Part shown: in pieces, positions 26,219-35,123 of the stretch
How positions within the stretch are numbered: the first letter of the stretch is position 1
Layout of the letters: each line of letters begins with the position of its first letter
Origin: RYN-230 sp963837515
Lineage (GTDB): Bacteria > Actinomycetota > Actinomycetes > Streptosporangiales > Streptosporangiaceae
Reading direction: 5' to 3'
Assembly: GCA_963837515.1 (NCBI GenBank)
Contig: CAWINT010000005.1
Span: forward strand, 1 to 64,000
DNA: 64,000 nt
Position numbers and translations under genes: made by a program
Notes under the pieces: generated by a model
Told to the model about the DNA's origin: nothing
Databases searched by the model: none
What the model saw: the letters and a program-made list of their open reading frames with translations, nothing else

Positions 26219-29200
26219 TTATCTTCCGAAAGAAAGAGCGGCGATCTCGAGCGGGCCGGTGAAGTCCAGGTAGAGATCGTGGGTGCCACGCGCTCCGGTT
26301 ACCGGTGCCGTGACTGTGGACCAGGTGTACTGCCCGCCGGTGCTGGTGACCGGTACGGTGGCGACGAGCGGTCCGTTCACCGGGTTGTCGAGGCGCACCT
26401 CGATCGCGGCCGGCGCGGTGCCGGCCTTGGCCACCTGGGCGGAGAACCTCGAGACGCCGTTGCCAAAGTCAACGGTGCCGAACTTCACCCACTGGCCGGA
26501 GCCGGTGGCTGCGACCGCGGTGCCGGCCGACTCTGTCTGCGGCACCAGGTTGATGCCCTGGTAGTCGTCGAAGTTCTCGGCCTGGGTCCAGTGGCCGGCC
26601 AGGTCCTGCGGCGGGATGCGCTCGCCATGCACCTGAAGGGTCGCGGTCTGCTGGATGTCGGCCGAGGAGTGGCCCACCATGAAATCGAACGGGCTCGATT
26701 CCACCACCCACCTGCTACGCGTCACGTCCCAGAACGCCAGGTCGCTGGCCTTCACCGGGAACTGCACCCGGACCGTCTGCCCGGGGCTGACCCATACGTT
26801 CTGGAACCCGATCAGCTTCTTCAGCGGCTGCTGGACCCGGGACCTGCGCTGATGGACGTACAGCTGCACCACATCCCGGCCCGCCCGGCGGCCGGTGTTG
26901 GTGACGTCCACACTGGCCGTCACCGAGCCGTCCGCCCCCATCGCCGGGGCTGACAGGCGCAGGCCGCTGTACCGGAAGGTGGCGTAGGACAGGCCGTAAC
27001 CGAACGGGTACAGCGTCGGCCTGGTGGAGTACATGTAGGTCTGCCCTGACTTGATGATGCCGTAGTCGAGGATGTTCGCGACCTCGGACTGCGACTGCGG
27101 CCAGTCCTGGGTGAGCCTGCCGGACGGGTTGTACCTGCCGAACAGCACGTCGGCGAGGGCGTGTCCCATCTCCTGGCCCGCGTGGCTGGTCCAGATGATC
27201 GCCGGATCGTTGGCCTGCTCCCAGTTGATCGTGGTTGGGTAGCTGTCCTCCAGCACCACGATCGTGTGCGGGTTGGCCTTGGTGACCGCCTGAACCAGGG
27301 CCTCCTGCCCGGCGGCCAGGTTCATGTCGGTCCGGTCGTCGTTCTCCCGGCCGTTGATGAACGGCATGCTGCCGACCACCACCACCGCGGCGCCGGCCCC
27401 CTTGACCGCGCCGACGGCGCTGTCGATGCCGTTGCTGATGACGTCCTCGGAGAAGTGGGCGGCCGCAGCCGGGGTGGACGCGCCGACTTGCAGGGTGCCG
27501 TCCGGCGCCATCGTGACGTACACGTTCGGGCCGAACCAGCTCTCCCGGGTGTCATAGCCCGCGTACTGCAGCACGAACGTGCCGTCGGACTGCCGGTCCA
27601 GCTTGAACTGCTGGCTCACGTACCAGCCGTTCGGCTGGGTCTGGTCGTTGACCAGGGCGCCGTTCTCATCGTTCACGTACATCCCGTTGGCGGCGCTGCG
27701 CAGGGTCACCACACCGCTGCCCCAGTCGGTGACGTCGAACTGGGTGGTGGTATCCGGCGTGGCGGCGGTCTCGGCCAGCTTGGCGCCGCCGGTACCGCTC
27801 CCACCGGCGACGAACTTGCCGGTGCTGACGTCCTGCAGCGCGATCCGGTCGATGCCCTCGCTGGTGCTGAGGGTGCCGCCGGTGCCGAGTGCCTGCCTGA
27901 TCCCGTCCACGGGCGTGATCTTGTAGGGGAGGTTGGCGCCGTACCAGTCGGAGTACAGCGTGTCCGACAGCGGGCCGACCACCGCGACCTTCTTGTTGGT
28001 GGCGGCGTTCAGCGGCAGCGCGCCGCCGCTGTTTTTCAGCAGCACCATCGACTCGTCGGCGACCTTGCGCGCCAGCGCCCGGTGCGGGGCGTCGTCGATG
28101 ACCGCGGGGGTGATCTTCGAGTACGGATCCGCGCCCGGCGGGTCGAAGCCGCCCAGCCGGAACCGGATCGTCAGCACGTGCGACACGGCCTTATCGATGT
28201 CGCCGGTGGTGATCAGGCCGTCGTTCAGCGCGGCGGTGATCGCGGTGACGGTGTTGGTCGAGTCAGTGCCGTCCGTGGTGAAACTGTCGATGCCAGCCTT
28301 GATCGCGGCGGCGTCCACGTGCTCGCGGTCCGGGTAGTAGCTGGGGAACAGGTTGTAGTCCGCGAACGCGTCGGTGACGTTCATCAGCGGGCTGGGTGAC
28401 CAGCTGCGCACCAGCGTCCCCAGGTCCGGGTTGACCGTGTTGGGCCGGCCGTTGAGCAGGCTGTAGGAAGCCATGACGCCGGTCGCCGCGCCCGCCTGCA
28501 GCGGGGCCTTGAACGCCGCCCGCTCGTACTCGTTCAGCACCCGCGGCGGCTCCATCGAGGAGGTCTGGCCGCGGCCGGCCTCGTTGTTGTAGGCCAGGTA
28601 GTGCTTGAGGGTGGGGGCGGCCTGCAGGTACTTCGGGTTGTTGCCCTCGATGCCCAGCCCGTAGGCGGTCGCGATCTGGGTGGTGAGGTACGGGTCTTCG
28701 GAGTAGCCCTCCTCGTTGCGGCCCCACAGCGGGTTGCGCAGCAGGTTCACCACCGGCGCCCACAGGTTGAGGCCGAAGACCTGCGGGTTCTTCGCGTTAT
28801 AACCGCGGGCCTCCTGGCCGACCGCGTTGCCCTCCTGCTTGATCAAAGCCGGGTCCCAGGTGCTGGCCATCCCGATGGCCTGCGGGAACACCGTGCCGGC
28901 GGCCATGACGACGTTGCCGTTGTTGTTGACGTCGTTGGACCAGGCGATGCCGTGCAGCGCCTCGGTCCCGTTCTTCATCGCGGGCAGGCACAGCGGTGCT
29001 GGGATGGCCGGCTGGTACTGGAACATGAACGAAATCTTCTGCGCGGTGGTTAGCCTGCCCAGCAGGTCGGACACCCGCTGACTCAGCGCCAGGCCGGGAT
29101 CGCGGAACGGGTACTTGCCGCACTGCGCGGCACCCGCCGTGCCGCTGCCGACCGTGACCAGCCCGGTGGCGAGTAATCCCGCGCTGGCCAGCAGCGCCAC

Positions 29201-29236
29201 CCGTCGTGAGAGCTGGAACCTGAGCTTCATTGACAT
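26219..29236 (-). CDS. secreted GH3 glycosidase with fascin-like insert and CBM6
   Basis: A 1005-residue exported glycoside hydrolase of family 3 (beta-glucosidase/beta-xylosidase type). A twin-basic signal peptide runs to about residue 36 (GTAGA-AQ). The N-terminal barrel has NGTEALHGIAW, TVFPQAIGMASTWDP and GRNEEGYSEDPYLTTQIA. The likely nucleophile Asp is in NVTDAF. A fascin-like beta-trefoil insertion (RIALQDVSTGKFVAGG to about AAHFSEDV) interrupts the second domain, which resumes at VVVVGSMPF. A fibronectin-III-like domain and a C-terminal CBM6-type module (WTQAENFDDYQGI) follow. GGAGG precedes the ATG. The adjacent LacI gene and the palindrome 92 bp upstream indicate repression by that LacI protein. 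The polysaccharide target is uncertain. Confidence 0.9.
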   Translation of the reverse strand: MSMKLRFQLSRRVALLASAGLLATGLVTVGSGTAGAAQCGKYPFRDPGLALSQRVSDLLGRLTTAQKISFMFQYQPAIPAPLCLPAMKNGTEALHGIAWSNDVNNNGNVVMAAGTVFPQAIGMASTWDPALIKQEGNAVGQEARGYNAKNPQVFGLNLWAPVVNLLRNPLWGRNEEGYSEDPYLTTQIATAYGLGIEGNNPKYLQAAPTLKHYLAYNNEAGRGQTSSMEPPRVLNEYERAAFKAPLQAGAATGVMASYSLLNGRPNTVNPDLGTLVRSWSPSPLMNVTDAFADYNLFPSYYPDREHVDAAAIKAGIDSFTTDGTDSTNTVTAITAALNDGLITTGDIDKAVSHVLTIRFRLGGFDPPGADPYSKITPAVIDDAPHRALARKVADESMVLLKNSGGALPLNAATNKKVAVVGPLSDTLYSDWYGANLPYKITPVDGIRQALGTGGTLSTSEGIDRIALQDVSTGKFVAGGSGTGGAKLAETAATPDTTTQFDVTDWGSGVVTLRSAANGMYVNDENGALVNDQTQPNGWYVSQQFKLDRQSDGTFVLQYAGYDTRESWFGPNVYVTMAPDGTLQVGASTPAAAAHFSEDVISNGIDSAVGAVKGAGAAVVVVGSMPFINGRENDDRTDMNLAAGQEALVQAVTKANPHTIVVLEDSYPTTINWEQANDPAIIWTSHAGQEMGHALADVLFGRYNPSGRLTQDWPQSQSEVANILDYGIIKSGQTYMYSTRPTLYPFGYGLSYATFRYSGLRLSAPAMGADGSVTASVDVTNTGRRAGRDVVQLYVHQRRSRVQQPLKKLIGFQNVWVSPGQTVRVQFPVKASDLAFWDVTRSRWVVESSPFDFMVGHSSADIQQTATLQVHGERIPPQDLAGHWTQAENFDDYQGINLVPQTESAGTAVAATGSGQWVKFGTVDFGNGVSRFSAQVAKAGTAPAAIEVRLDNPVNGPLVATVPVTSTGGQYTWSTVTAPVTGARGTHDLYLDFTGPLEIAALSFGR

Positions 29237-29327
29237 TGCTGCCTCCGAAGCCAGTCGGCGGCCCTGACCCGGCGCCTATCGCCGGTCGTGTGCGGCTGCA
29301 GCAGGGCGACGGATGGTCGCCCCCATG

Positions 29328-29343
29328 GTCGAAGCGCTTCGAC
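29328..29343. promoter_or_regulatory. LacI-family operator upstream of GH3 gene
   Basis: GTCGAAGCGCTTCGAC is a perfect 16-bp palindrome with the central CG typical of LacI sites, 92 bp before the GH3 start. Its relative lies before the lacI-type gene (30414-30427). Confidence 0.75.
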
Positions 29344-29392
29344 TGTGACCCTCTTCATCGGGACCTCCGGACGGGTTACTTCTTCGGTGGTG

Positions 29393-30400
29393 TTACGGGG
29401 TTCTGAGCTGGCTGCTCGCACGGATAGTGAGCCGCGGCGTGAGCAGGGTTGCCTCCGGCACGTGCTGACCGTTGAGCTTGGCCATCAGCAGGGAGACCGC
29501 CTCGCGCCCGACCTCAGCGGCTGGGATGGCAATGGATGTGAGCGGCGGGGCGGACTGCTCGGCGAGTTCGTCCGGGCAGATGGCGATGACCGCCACGTGC
29601 CCGGGGACCCGCCGCTTGCTGCTGTGCAGTGCTTCCAGCACCGCCGGCACCGCTGCTTCGTTGTGCACGGCAACGCCGTCGAGCCGGGGCCGTTCATGGA
29701 GCACCCGGGCCACCGCCTCACGCACCGCCCCCGGCGCCGGGTCACACGGCCAGATAACGCCGCGCAGCCCCCGCTCGCGCACCGCGGCCTCGAAACCAGC
29801 CTGGGTGCGCTGGGCGAATCCGGTACCGCGGGCGTAGACCTCCGGGGGGGCCCCGATCAGCGTGACATCGCGGCAGCCGATATCCGCTAAGTGCTCCGCG
29901 GCCTGTTTGCCCGCGGCTTCGAAGTCAAGGTCGATGCAGGTCAGCCCAGCGGGCTCGGCCGGGAAACCGATCAGCACCGCTGGCCTGCCCAGCGAGCGCA
30001 GCACCGGCAGGCGGGCGTCGTGTAATTCCACGTCCATCACGATGAGCGCGTCGACCAGCGAAGTTCCGGCCACCCGCTGCAGTCCCGCCACGCCCTCGTC
30101 CTGGGTCAGCAGCAAGACATCGTGGTCAAAGCCGCGGGCAGCAGTCACCACTGAGATGGCGAACTGCATGACCACCGGGACGTAGATCCCCGAGCGGATG
30201 GGCACGACCAGCGCGAGCACGTTCGAGCGGTTGCTGGCCAGCGCCCGGGCTCCGGCGTGGGGGTGATAGCCGAGGAGGCCGATGCTCTCCAGCACCCGGT
30301 GCCGGGTCTTCTCCGAGATCGGGCGCTTACCGCTGAGGACATAAGACACCGTGCTCGGTGAGACGTCCGCATGGCGAGCGACCTGCGAGATCTTGACCAA
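29393..30400 (-). CDS. LacI-family transcription regulator (GH3 locus)
   Basis: A 335-residue sugar-responsive repressor. The N-terminal helix-turn-helix and hinge helix are clear: ISQVARHADVSPSTVSYVLSGKRPISEKTR and GYHPHAGARALASNRS. A periplasmic-binding-protein-like effector domain occupies the rest (VDALIVMD, CIDLDFEAAGKQAAEHL, GVAVHNEAAVPAVLEAL). The start appears to be TTG at 30400; no better start is in frame. It lies directly upstream of the GH3 gene in the same direction, and matching palindromes sit before each gene, so it probably represses both until a sugar binds. Confidence 0.9.
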   Translation of the reverse strand: MVKISQVARHADVSPSTVSYVLSGKRPISEKTRHRVLESIGLLGYHPHAGARALASNRSNVLALVVPIRSGIYVPVVMQFAISVVTAARGFDHDVLLLTQDEGVAGLQRVAGTSLVDALIVMDVELHDARLPVLRSLGRPAVLIGFPAEPAGLTCIDLDFEAAGKQAAEHLADIGCRDVTLIGAPPEVYARGTGFAQRTQAGFEAAVRERGLRGVIWPCDPAPGAVREAVARVLHERPRLDGVAVHNEAAVPAVLEALHSSKRRVPGHVAVIAICPDELAEQSAPPLTSIAIPAAEVGREAVSLLMAKLNGQHVPEATLLTPRLTIRASSQLRTP

Positions 30401-30413
30401 GGCATGCCTGCTC

Positions 30414-30427
30414 TCGAACCGCTTCGA
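30414..30427. promoter_or_regulatory. LacI autoregulatory operator
   Basis: TCGAACCGCTTCGA, a palindrome except at one central pair, 14 bp before the regulator start. It shares TCGAA-N4-TTCGA with the site at 29328-29343. Confidence 0.65.
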
Positions 30428-30637
30428 TCCGGCGATGGTAAGCCCATCGAGGCGCAGGACACAATGGACTTATCGGGCAGCCCGGCGTGACTTTTTCACC
30501 GCGATGGGGGAGAGGCCAGGGTTGCCTGTTCTCGGTGCGCTGGGTGGGGCGGCTGGCTGGCGTGCTGCCGGGCTGGTGGTGTGCGGGCGCGGCGGGCCGG
30601 TTACTTCCCGGCTCGCCGCGCCCGCCTGGCGCCCGGG

Positions 30638-31387
30638 TCAGACGGCGATGCGGCCGCCGTCGACGGGCAGGACCGCGCCCTGAACAAAGCTGGCCTGGTC
30701 GCTGGCGAGGTAGGTGATGGCCGCCGCGATCTCCCCGGGCAGGCCGGGGCGCCCGCTGGGGGCGCTGGCGGCGAGCTGGTCGAGGGCTTCTCCCATTGCG
30801 GCGGTGCCTTCGGTGCGGGTGGGCCCGGGGCTGACGGCGTTGACCCGGACCCCGGCCGGGCCGTATTCGGCAGCCCATGACTTGGTCAGCAGGACCAGGG
30901 CGGCCTGGCTGGATCCGTACAGCCCCATCTCGGCCATGCCGAACTCGGCGACCATGGTCGTGACGTTGACGATCACCCCGTGCCCGCGCCGGGCCATGGC
31001 TGGCGCGAGCTCGGCAACCAGGAAGAACGGCACCTTCACGTTGACGGCGAACACGCTGTCGAAGCTGGCTTCGGTCATCTCGTGGGTGGGGCCGAACGGG
31101 AAGACGCCGGCGTTGTTGACCAGGATGTCCACGTGGCCACCGCCCAGATCGGCGGCCTGCTTGGCCAGGCCCCGGGCGCTGGCCTCGCTGGCGAGGTCGG
31201 TAGCTACGAAGTCGGCGCGGCCACCCTGGGCGCGGATCGCGCTGGTCACCTCCGTGCCCCGGGCGGCGTCGCGGCCGCTCAGCACCACGTGGGCGCCGAG
31301 CCCGGCCAGCGCCATGGACACGGCCCGCCCGATGCCGCTGTTGCCGCCGGTGACCAGGGCTGTGGAGCCGGTGAGATCGCTGTGCAT
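30638..31387 (-). CDS. SDR-family oxidoreductase with altered active-site Lys
   Basis: A 249-residue classical short-chain dehydrogenase fold. TALVTGGNSGIGRAVS is the cofactor glycine loop (residues 9-24), D64 lies in ATDL, and NNAG is at 91-94. VNAVSPGPTRTEG and LPVDGG end the fold as usual. The active-site stretch reads MGLYGSSQAALVLLTKS, so Tyr 157 is kept but the Lys expected at 161 (YGSSK) is Gln, encoded by CAG where AAG would be Lys. The conserved Ser region is NVTT. It is divergent from a LysR gene that probably regulates it. The substrate is unknown and activity is questionable. Confidence 0.85.
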   Translation of the reverse strand: MHSDLTGSTALVTGGNSGIGRAVSMALAGLGAHVVLSGRDAARGTEVTSAIRAQGGRADFVATDLASEASARGLAKQAADLGGGHVDILVNNAGVFPFGPTHEMTEASFDSVFAVNVKVPFFLVAELAPAMARRGHGVIVNVTTMVAEFGMAEMGLYGSSQAALVLLTKSWAAEYGPAGVRVNAVSPGPTRTEGTAAMGEALDQLAASAPSGRPGLPGEIAAAITYLASDQASFVQGAVLPVDGGRIAV

Positions 31388-31427
31388 GTCGGTTTTCCTT
31401 CGCCTGTCGTGACGTGTTCGGGTTGAT

Positions 31428-31448
31428 GTGCGGGCGTCCGGAGCGCAC
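31428..31448. promoter_or_regulatory. candidate LysR-type binding site
   Basis: The interrupted dyad GTGCG-N11-CGCAC lies 40 bp upstream of the SDR start in the divergent region, with T-N11-A-like geometry. No other support. Confidence 0.35.
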
Positions 31449-31582
31449 GCACCGCTGCAACCACGGGGACCGGGCGTTGATCGCGGCCCGGCCCATCACC
31501 TTGCTAATGGCGGCTATAAGCGGCACCGGTAGCCAGCCGGGGCGGCCAGCCCACCCGGCCGTGGTGCGATATAGGGAAGGAG

Positions 31583-32476
31583 ATTCGCGAGCTCCGGGCG
31601 TTCACCGCCGTCGCCGAGGAGGGCAGCCTGTCAGCCGCCGCGCGCCGGCTCCACCTGAGCCAGTCCGCGCTGTCGCAAACCATCTCGTCGCTCGAGCGCC
31701 AGCTCGGCGTCCAGCTGCTACGGCGCAGCAGCACCGGCGTCACGCCCACCGCCGCGGGGCAGACACTGCTCGGCGAGGCGCGCGCCCTGATCGCCCAGCA
31801 CGACCGGGCGGTCGCCGCGGTGACCGGCCGAGACGGGGCCTTCCCCGCGGTGCTCCGGCTGGGGGTACCCCTGGAACTCCCGGCGGCGCTGCTGCCGGGA
31901 GTGCTCGCGCACCTGAGCGTCACCTGCCCGGACACCCGGGTAGAGGTCCGCCACGCCTCCAGCGCCGCCCAGCTCGCCGCGCTGCGCGACGGCGAGCTGG
32001 ACGTCGCGCTGGTCCGGGACCGTCCCCCCGATTCTGGCTACGACGCCGTGCTGGCCGTCGAGGAGGCCATGGGCGTCATCCTGGCCGCCTCCCGCGCCGG
32101 CGAGCTCGCCGGCCCGGGCGGGGTGCGGCTGCACGAGCTGGCCGGCCTGCGCTGGGTCGGTTTCCCCCGCTCCGACACCCCGACGTGGCACGACCAGGTC
32201 ACCGCCACCTTGCGCGGTCACGGTATCTCGGTGGACCACCAGCCCAAGCCCGGCGAACCGCCGGTTATCCCTGAGGTCAAGCTGGCCGCCGTGGCCGCCG
32301 GCCGCGCCTTCGCGCTCGCCCCGGATGGCTGGTCCCAGCCCCTGCCCGACGGCCTGAGCTGGCATCCCCTGATCGGCGACCCGATCGTCCGCCGGACCTG
32401 GGCCGTCTGGCCCGCCAACTCCCGCCGCCGCGACATCGCCGCCCTCATCGCCGCCCTCGACAGCACCGCGCAATGA
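31583..32476 (+). CDS. LysR-family regulator without a canonical start codon
   Basis: The open frame encodes a complete LysR protein of about 297 residues. The N-terminal winged HTH reads IRELRAFTAVAEEGSLSAAA and then RRLHLSQSALSQTISSLERQ, followed by the linker helix and an effector domain (LRLGVPLELPAALLPGVL, ELDVALVRDRPP). In frame upstream of the HTH there is no ATG, GTG or TTG before the stop at 31517. GGGAAGGAG directly abuts ATT at 31583. The codon before GAG-ATT is AAG, one base from ATG, so a mutated ancestral start is possible. The first canonical in-frame start (GTG 31820) would delete the whole HTH. It is divergent from the SDR gene, its likely target. Confidence 0.75.
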   Translation: MRELRAFTAVAEEGSLSAAARRLHLSQSALSQTISSLERQLGVQLLRRSSTGVTPTAAGQTLLGEARALIAQHDRAVAAVTGRDGAFPAVLRLGVPLELPAALLPGVLAHLSVTCPDTRVEVRHASSAAQLAALRDGELDVALVRDRPPDSGYDAVLAVEEAMGVILAASRAGELAGPGGVRLHELAGLRWVGFPRSDTPTWHDQVTATLRGHGISVDHQPKPGEPPVIPEVKLAAVAAGRAFALAPDGWSQPLPDGLSWHPLIGDPIVRRTWAVWPANSRRRDIAALIAALDSTAQ

Positions 32477-32488
32477 ACCCAGCCTGGC

Positions 32489-32675
32489 TCACGAGGGGAG
32501 GGTTCTGGGAAGCCCGAAGCCGGCCAGGACGCCGGGGGTGAACATGGTCATGGCGCTGACGCGGGGCCGGTGAGGGTGATGACGAGCAGCCCATCGGCGT
32601 GCAGGATGCCGGGGTGCGGGTCCTGGCGGTAGACGGCAAGGGCGTCCTGCCGCTGCCGCTGTCCTCGCGGCGCGC
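32489..32675 (-). pseudogene. remnant of ECF sigma factor C-terminal (SnoaL-like) domain
   Basis: The minus strand reads DALAVYRQDPHPGILHADGL and LVITL, then, one frame away, SAMTMFTPGVLAGFGLPRTLP and a TGA at 32489-32491. This matches the C-terminal SnoaL-like tail of SigJ-type ECF sigma factors (the pattern AVYR-DP-...-HADGLLVLTL-...-GFGLP). The catalytic sigma domains are absent and a frameshift lies at about 32555-32570. The rest of the 32477-32802 gap holds nothing recognisable. Confidence 0.5.
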
Positions 32676-32802
32676 CACCCTGCCCGTGTTCAGGAACCCG
32701 GCGAACGCGCACCGCTCCTGGAACGACCGCCGCGCAACAGGAGGAAGAACCGCAGGTCCCTCAGTCCGGCCCAGATGTTGAAACATCACCGTTCCCGGTG
32801 CC

Positions 32803-34023
32803 GTGGTCCTGCCGCATACTGGTCCGGTGGAACCGGCAGCTGACTCCGCCGGGGGGCAGATCCAGCCCTCCGCGGGCCGGCGCGGGTGGGCACGCCGCGC
32901 TCGGTCAGCAGGGCCATCCGACCAGGCCCTGCACCGGCTGGCCGGCTGGTATGCGATCGCCCTGCGCCTCGGCGGCACGGTCTTGTTCACAGCGGTAGCC
33001 GTGCTGGCCGCAACGAAGCAGATCTCCAGCTGGTGGCTGGGCGCGCCGCTGACTGCGCTGTGCTTGTGGTCAGCCTTCTTCACCTGGCGGGTCCGGCGGT
33101 CCGGGCTGACGCCGACCGTGGTGCTGGCCGACGCCGCGGTTATCTCGGCGCTGGCGCTGGCGCAGCAGCATCTGGTCCCGGTCGTGCTGATCAAGGACAG
33201 CACGACCTGGATGCTCCCACTGGCCTGCACGTCGGTGTACATCTTGCAGATCGCGCTGCGGCCGTGGCTCGGGCTACCCGGGGCGGCGATGGTGGTCATC
33301 GCCTACGGGCTCGGCGCTGGCCACCTGGCCGATGCCTGGCTGCTGGTGGTGGAGACGATCGTCGCCGCCGGGCTGGTGGCGGTGATCCGCGGCGGCGCCC
33401 GGCAAGCGGACGCGATCGTCGCCGCCGGCCTGGAGACCGAGCGGCAGATCCGGGCCGAGGAGGCGCGGCGCGCTGACGAGCGAGAGCAGCACCGCCAGCT
33501 GCACGACACCGTCCTGTCGACCCTGACCATGATCGCGGCCGGCGCCTTTGCCGAACCGTCCCCCGCGCTGACCGCGCAGGCCGACCGGGACCTGCGCGTG
33601 CTGCAAGGGCTCGCGGGCGCTCCGGCCGTGCCGGGCGGGTTGGCGCCGCTGACTGACCTGGGGACAAAGCTGGAGCGGGCCGCGGCCAGCACCGATGAGC
33701 TGGCTGTGCGGCTGAAGCTCATCCCGGTCGCGCTGCCGTCTCCGGTCGCGGATCAGCTCGTCGCCTGCGTCGGCGAGGCGCTGCGCAACGTCGAGCGGCA
33801 CGCCGGAACCGGCCAGGCGGAAGTGACTGTCACCGGCGGCGCAGGCTGGGCGGTCGTCAAGGTCACTGACCGCGGCCGCGGGTTCGACCCGGCCGCCACT
33901 CCGCCATCCCGCCGGGGCATCCGCGAGTCGATCACCGGGCGGATGCTCGCGGCCGGTGGCCGGGCCGCGATCGCCAGTCGTCCCGGCGCAGGCACGACCG
34001 TCACCGTGAGCTGGCCGGCATGA
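32803..34023 (+). CDS. sensor histidine kinase
   Basis: A 406-residue membrane sensor kinase. A basic N-terminus leads to about five membrane helices (residues 50-200, with conserved WLGAPLTALCLWSAF). A cytoplasmic coiled segment follows (QADAIVAAGLETERQIRAEEARRADEREQHR), with the phospho-acceptor His in QHRQLHDTVLSTLTM. The HATPase_c domain has the N-box CVGEALRNVERHAG and the G-box DRGRGFDP and GAGTTVTV. It is a NarX/DesK-like (HisKA_3-type) kinase. GTG at 32803 or the in-frame GTG at 32827 may be the start. The stop overlaps the next start (ATGA). The stimulus is unknown. Confidence 0.88.
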   Translation: MVLPHTGPVEPAADSAGGQIQPSAGRRGWARRARSAGPSDQALHRLAGWYAIALRLGGTVLFTAVAVLAATKQISSWWLGAPLTALCLWSAFFTWRVRRSGLTPTVVLADAAVISALALAQQHLVPVVLIKDSTTWMLPLACTSVYILQIALRPWLGLPGAAMVVIAYGLGAGHLADAWLLVVETIVAAGLVAVIRGGARQADAIVAAGLETERQIRAEEARRADEREQHRQLHDTVLSTLTMIAAGAFAEPSPALTAQADRDLRVLQGLAGAPAVPGGLAPLTDLGTKLERAAASTDELAVRLKLIPVALPSPVADQLVACVGEALRNVERHAGTGQAEVTVTGGAGWAVVKVTDRGRGFDPAATPPSRRGIRESITGRMLAAGGRAAIASRPGAGTTVTVSWPA

Positions 34024-35123
34024 CCGCCGTGCAGCCGACGGCGATGATGTCCGGCCGCTATCAGCGGGCCTTCACCATCGCTGTGGTCTTCCTGGTCGCG
34101 GGCTGGCATCTCGCCGGAGCGGGCGGGCAGCTGCTGCATAACCGGTCGGCCTACGGCTCGTTCGCCTTCCAGGGCGCCATGTGGCTGGTCATGGCGCTGG
34201 CGATCGCCGCTGGGTCGGTCCTGGTGCTGCGCGGAGTGCCCGGCTGGCGCCCGGCCTGGGCGGTGGCCGTTATCGCGCTGGCCGCCAGCACGGCAGCGGC
34301 GGCGGCCAGCCCGGCCGGCCAGATGCTGGCGGTCAACTGGGCGTGGGGGAGTGCCGGCTGGGCGGCCGTGCTCGTGCTGCTCCGCCGCCGGTTCGCCGAG
34401 CTTGCGTGGTTCCTCGCCGGCGAGGCCCTGGCTATCCTGGCCGTGCAGGTGTGGGACGGGCTGAACCGCACCGACCTGGCCGGGTTCCTCGCCGTGCTGG
34501 CCTGGTCAACCGGCGCCCAGCTGGCCGTCGCCGCCGGGGTCAGGGCACTGGATGGCGCCGCTGGCCAGGCCGCCGCGGCGGCGCGGAGTGAGCACGCCGC
34601 GCGCGAGCGGGCCGCCACCGCGGAGACCATCCGGGCCGCCCGGCAGGCCCGCTGGCTGGCGCTGCAGGAAAGCGCCGTCCCGCTGGTCACCGAGCTGGCG
34701 GCGGGGACGGCTGACCCGGGCGACGCGCAGGTGCGCGTCAGGTGCGCGGTCCAGGCGGCCCGGCTGCGCCGGCTGCTGGCCGAGGGCGATGAGGTACCCG
34801 GGTCGCTGATGCACGAACTGCAGGCGAGTGCCGACGTGGCCGAGCGGCGCGGGGTTGCCGTCGAGATCGAGACGGCCGGGCCGCTGCCGCAGGTGCCCGG
34901 CCCCGCCCGGCGGGTGATCACCGACGCTGCCATCGCCATCCTGACCGCCGCGTGCAGCCAGGCGCGGATCACCCTGGCGACGGTGGCTGCCGGAATCGCC
35001 GTCAGCTTCGTTGCCGATACCGGCGCGGTCGTCCGGCTGCCCGCGGCCGGCGAGGGGGTCGCCATCGAACAGCAGCAAGACGGCGGCATGCTCTGGGCGG
35101 AGGCGCGATGGAACAGCCGGTGA
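34020..35123 (+). CDS. membrane partner protein with degenerate kinase-like C-terminus
   Basis: A 367-residue protein with about five membrane helices in its first 180 residues, then a long Ala/Arg-rich helical segment (about 180-260). The C-terminal domain faintly resembles a histidine-kinase ATPase fold (ITDAAIAILTAACSQARITLATVAAGIAVSFVADTGA), but the phospho-acceptor His and the glycine boxes are not recognisable. It lies between, and overlaps, the kinase and response-regulator genes. A role as a co-sensor or inactive kinase partner is inferred from position only. I do not recognise a named family. Confidence 0.65.
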   Translation: MTAVQPTAMMSGRYQRAFTIAVVFLVAGWHLAGAGGQLLHNRSAYGSFAFQGAMWLVMALAIAAGSVLVLRGVPGWRPAWAVAVIALAASTAAAAASPAGQMLAVNWAWGSAGWAAVLVLLRRRFAELAWFLAGEALAILAVQVWDGLNRTDLAGFLAVLAWSTGAQLAVAAGVRALDGAAGQAAAAARSEHAARERAATAETIRAARQARWLALQESAVPLVTELAAGTADPGDAQVRVRCAVQAARLRRLLAEGDEVPGSLMHELQASADVAERRGVAVEIETAGPLPQVPGPARRVITDAAIAILTAACSQARITLATVAAGIAVSFVADTGAVVRLPAAGEGVAIEQQQDGGMLWAEARWNSR

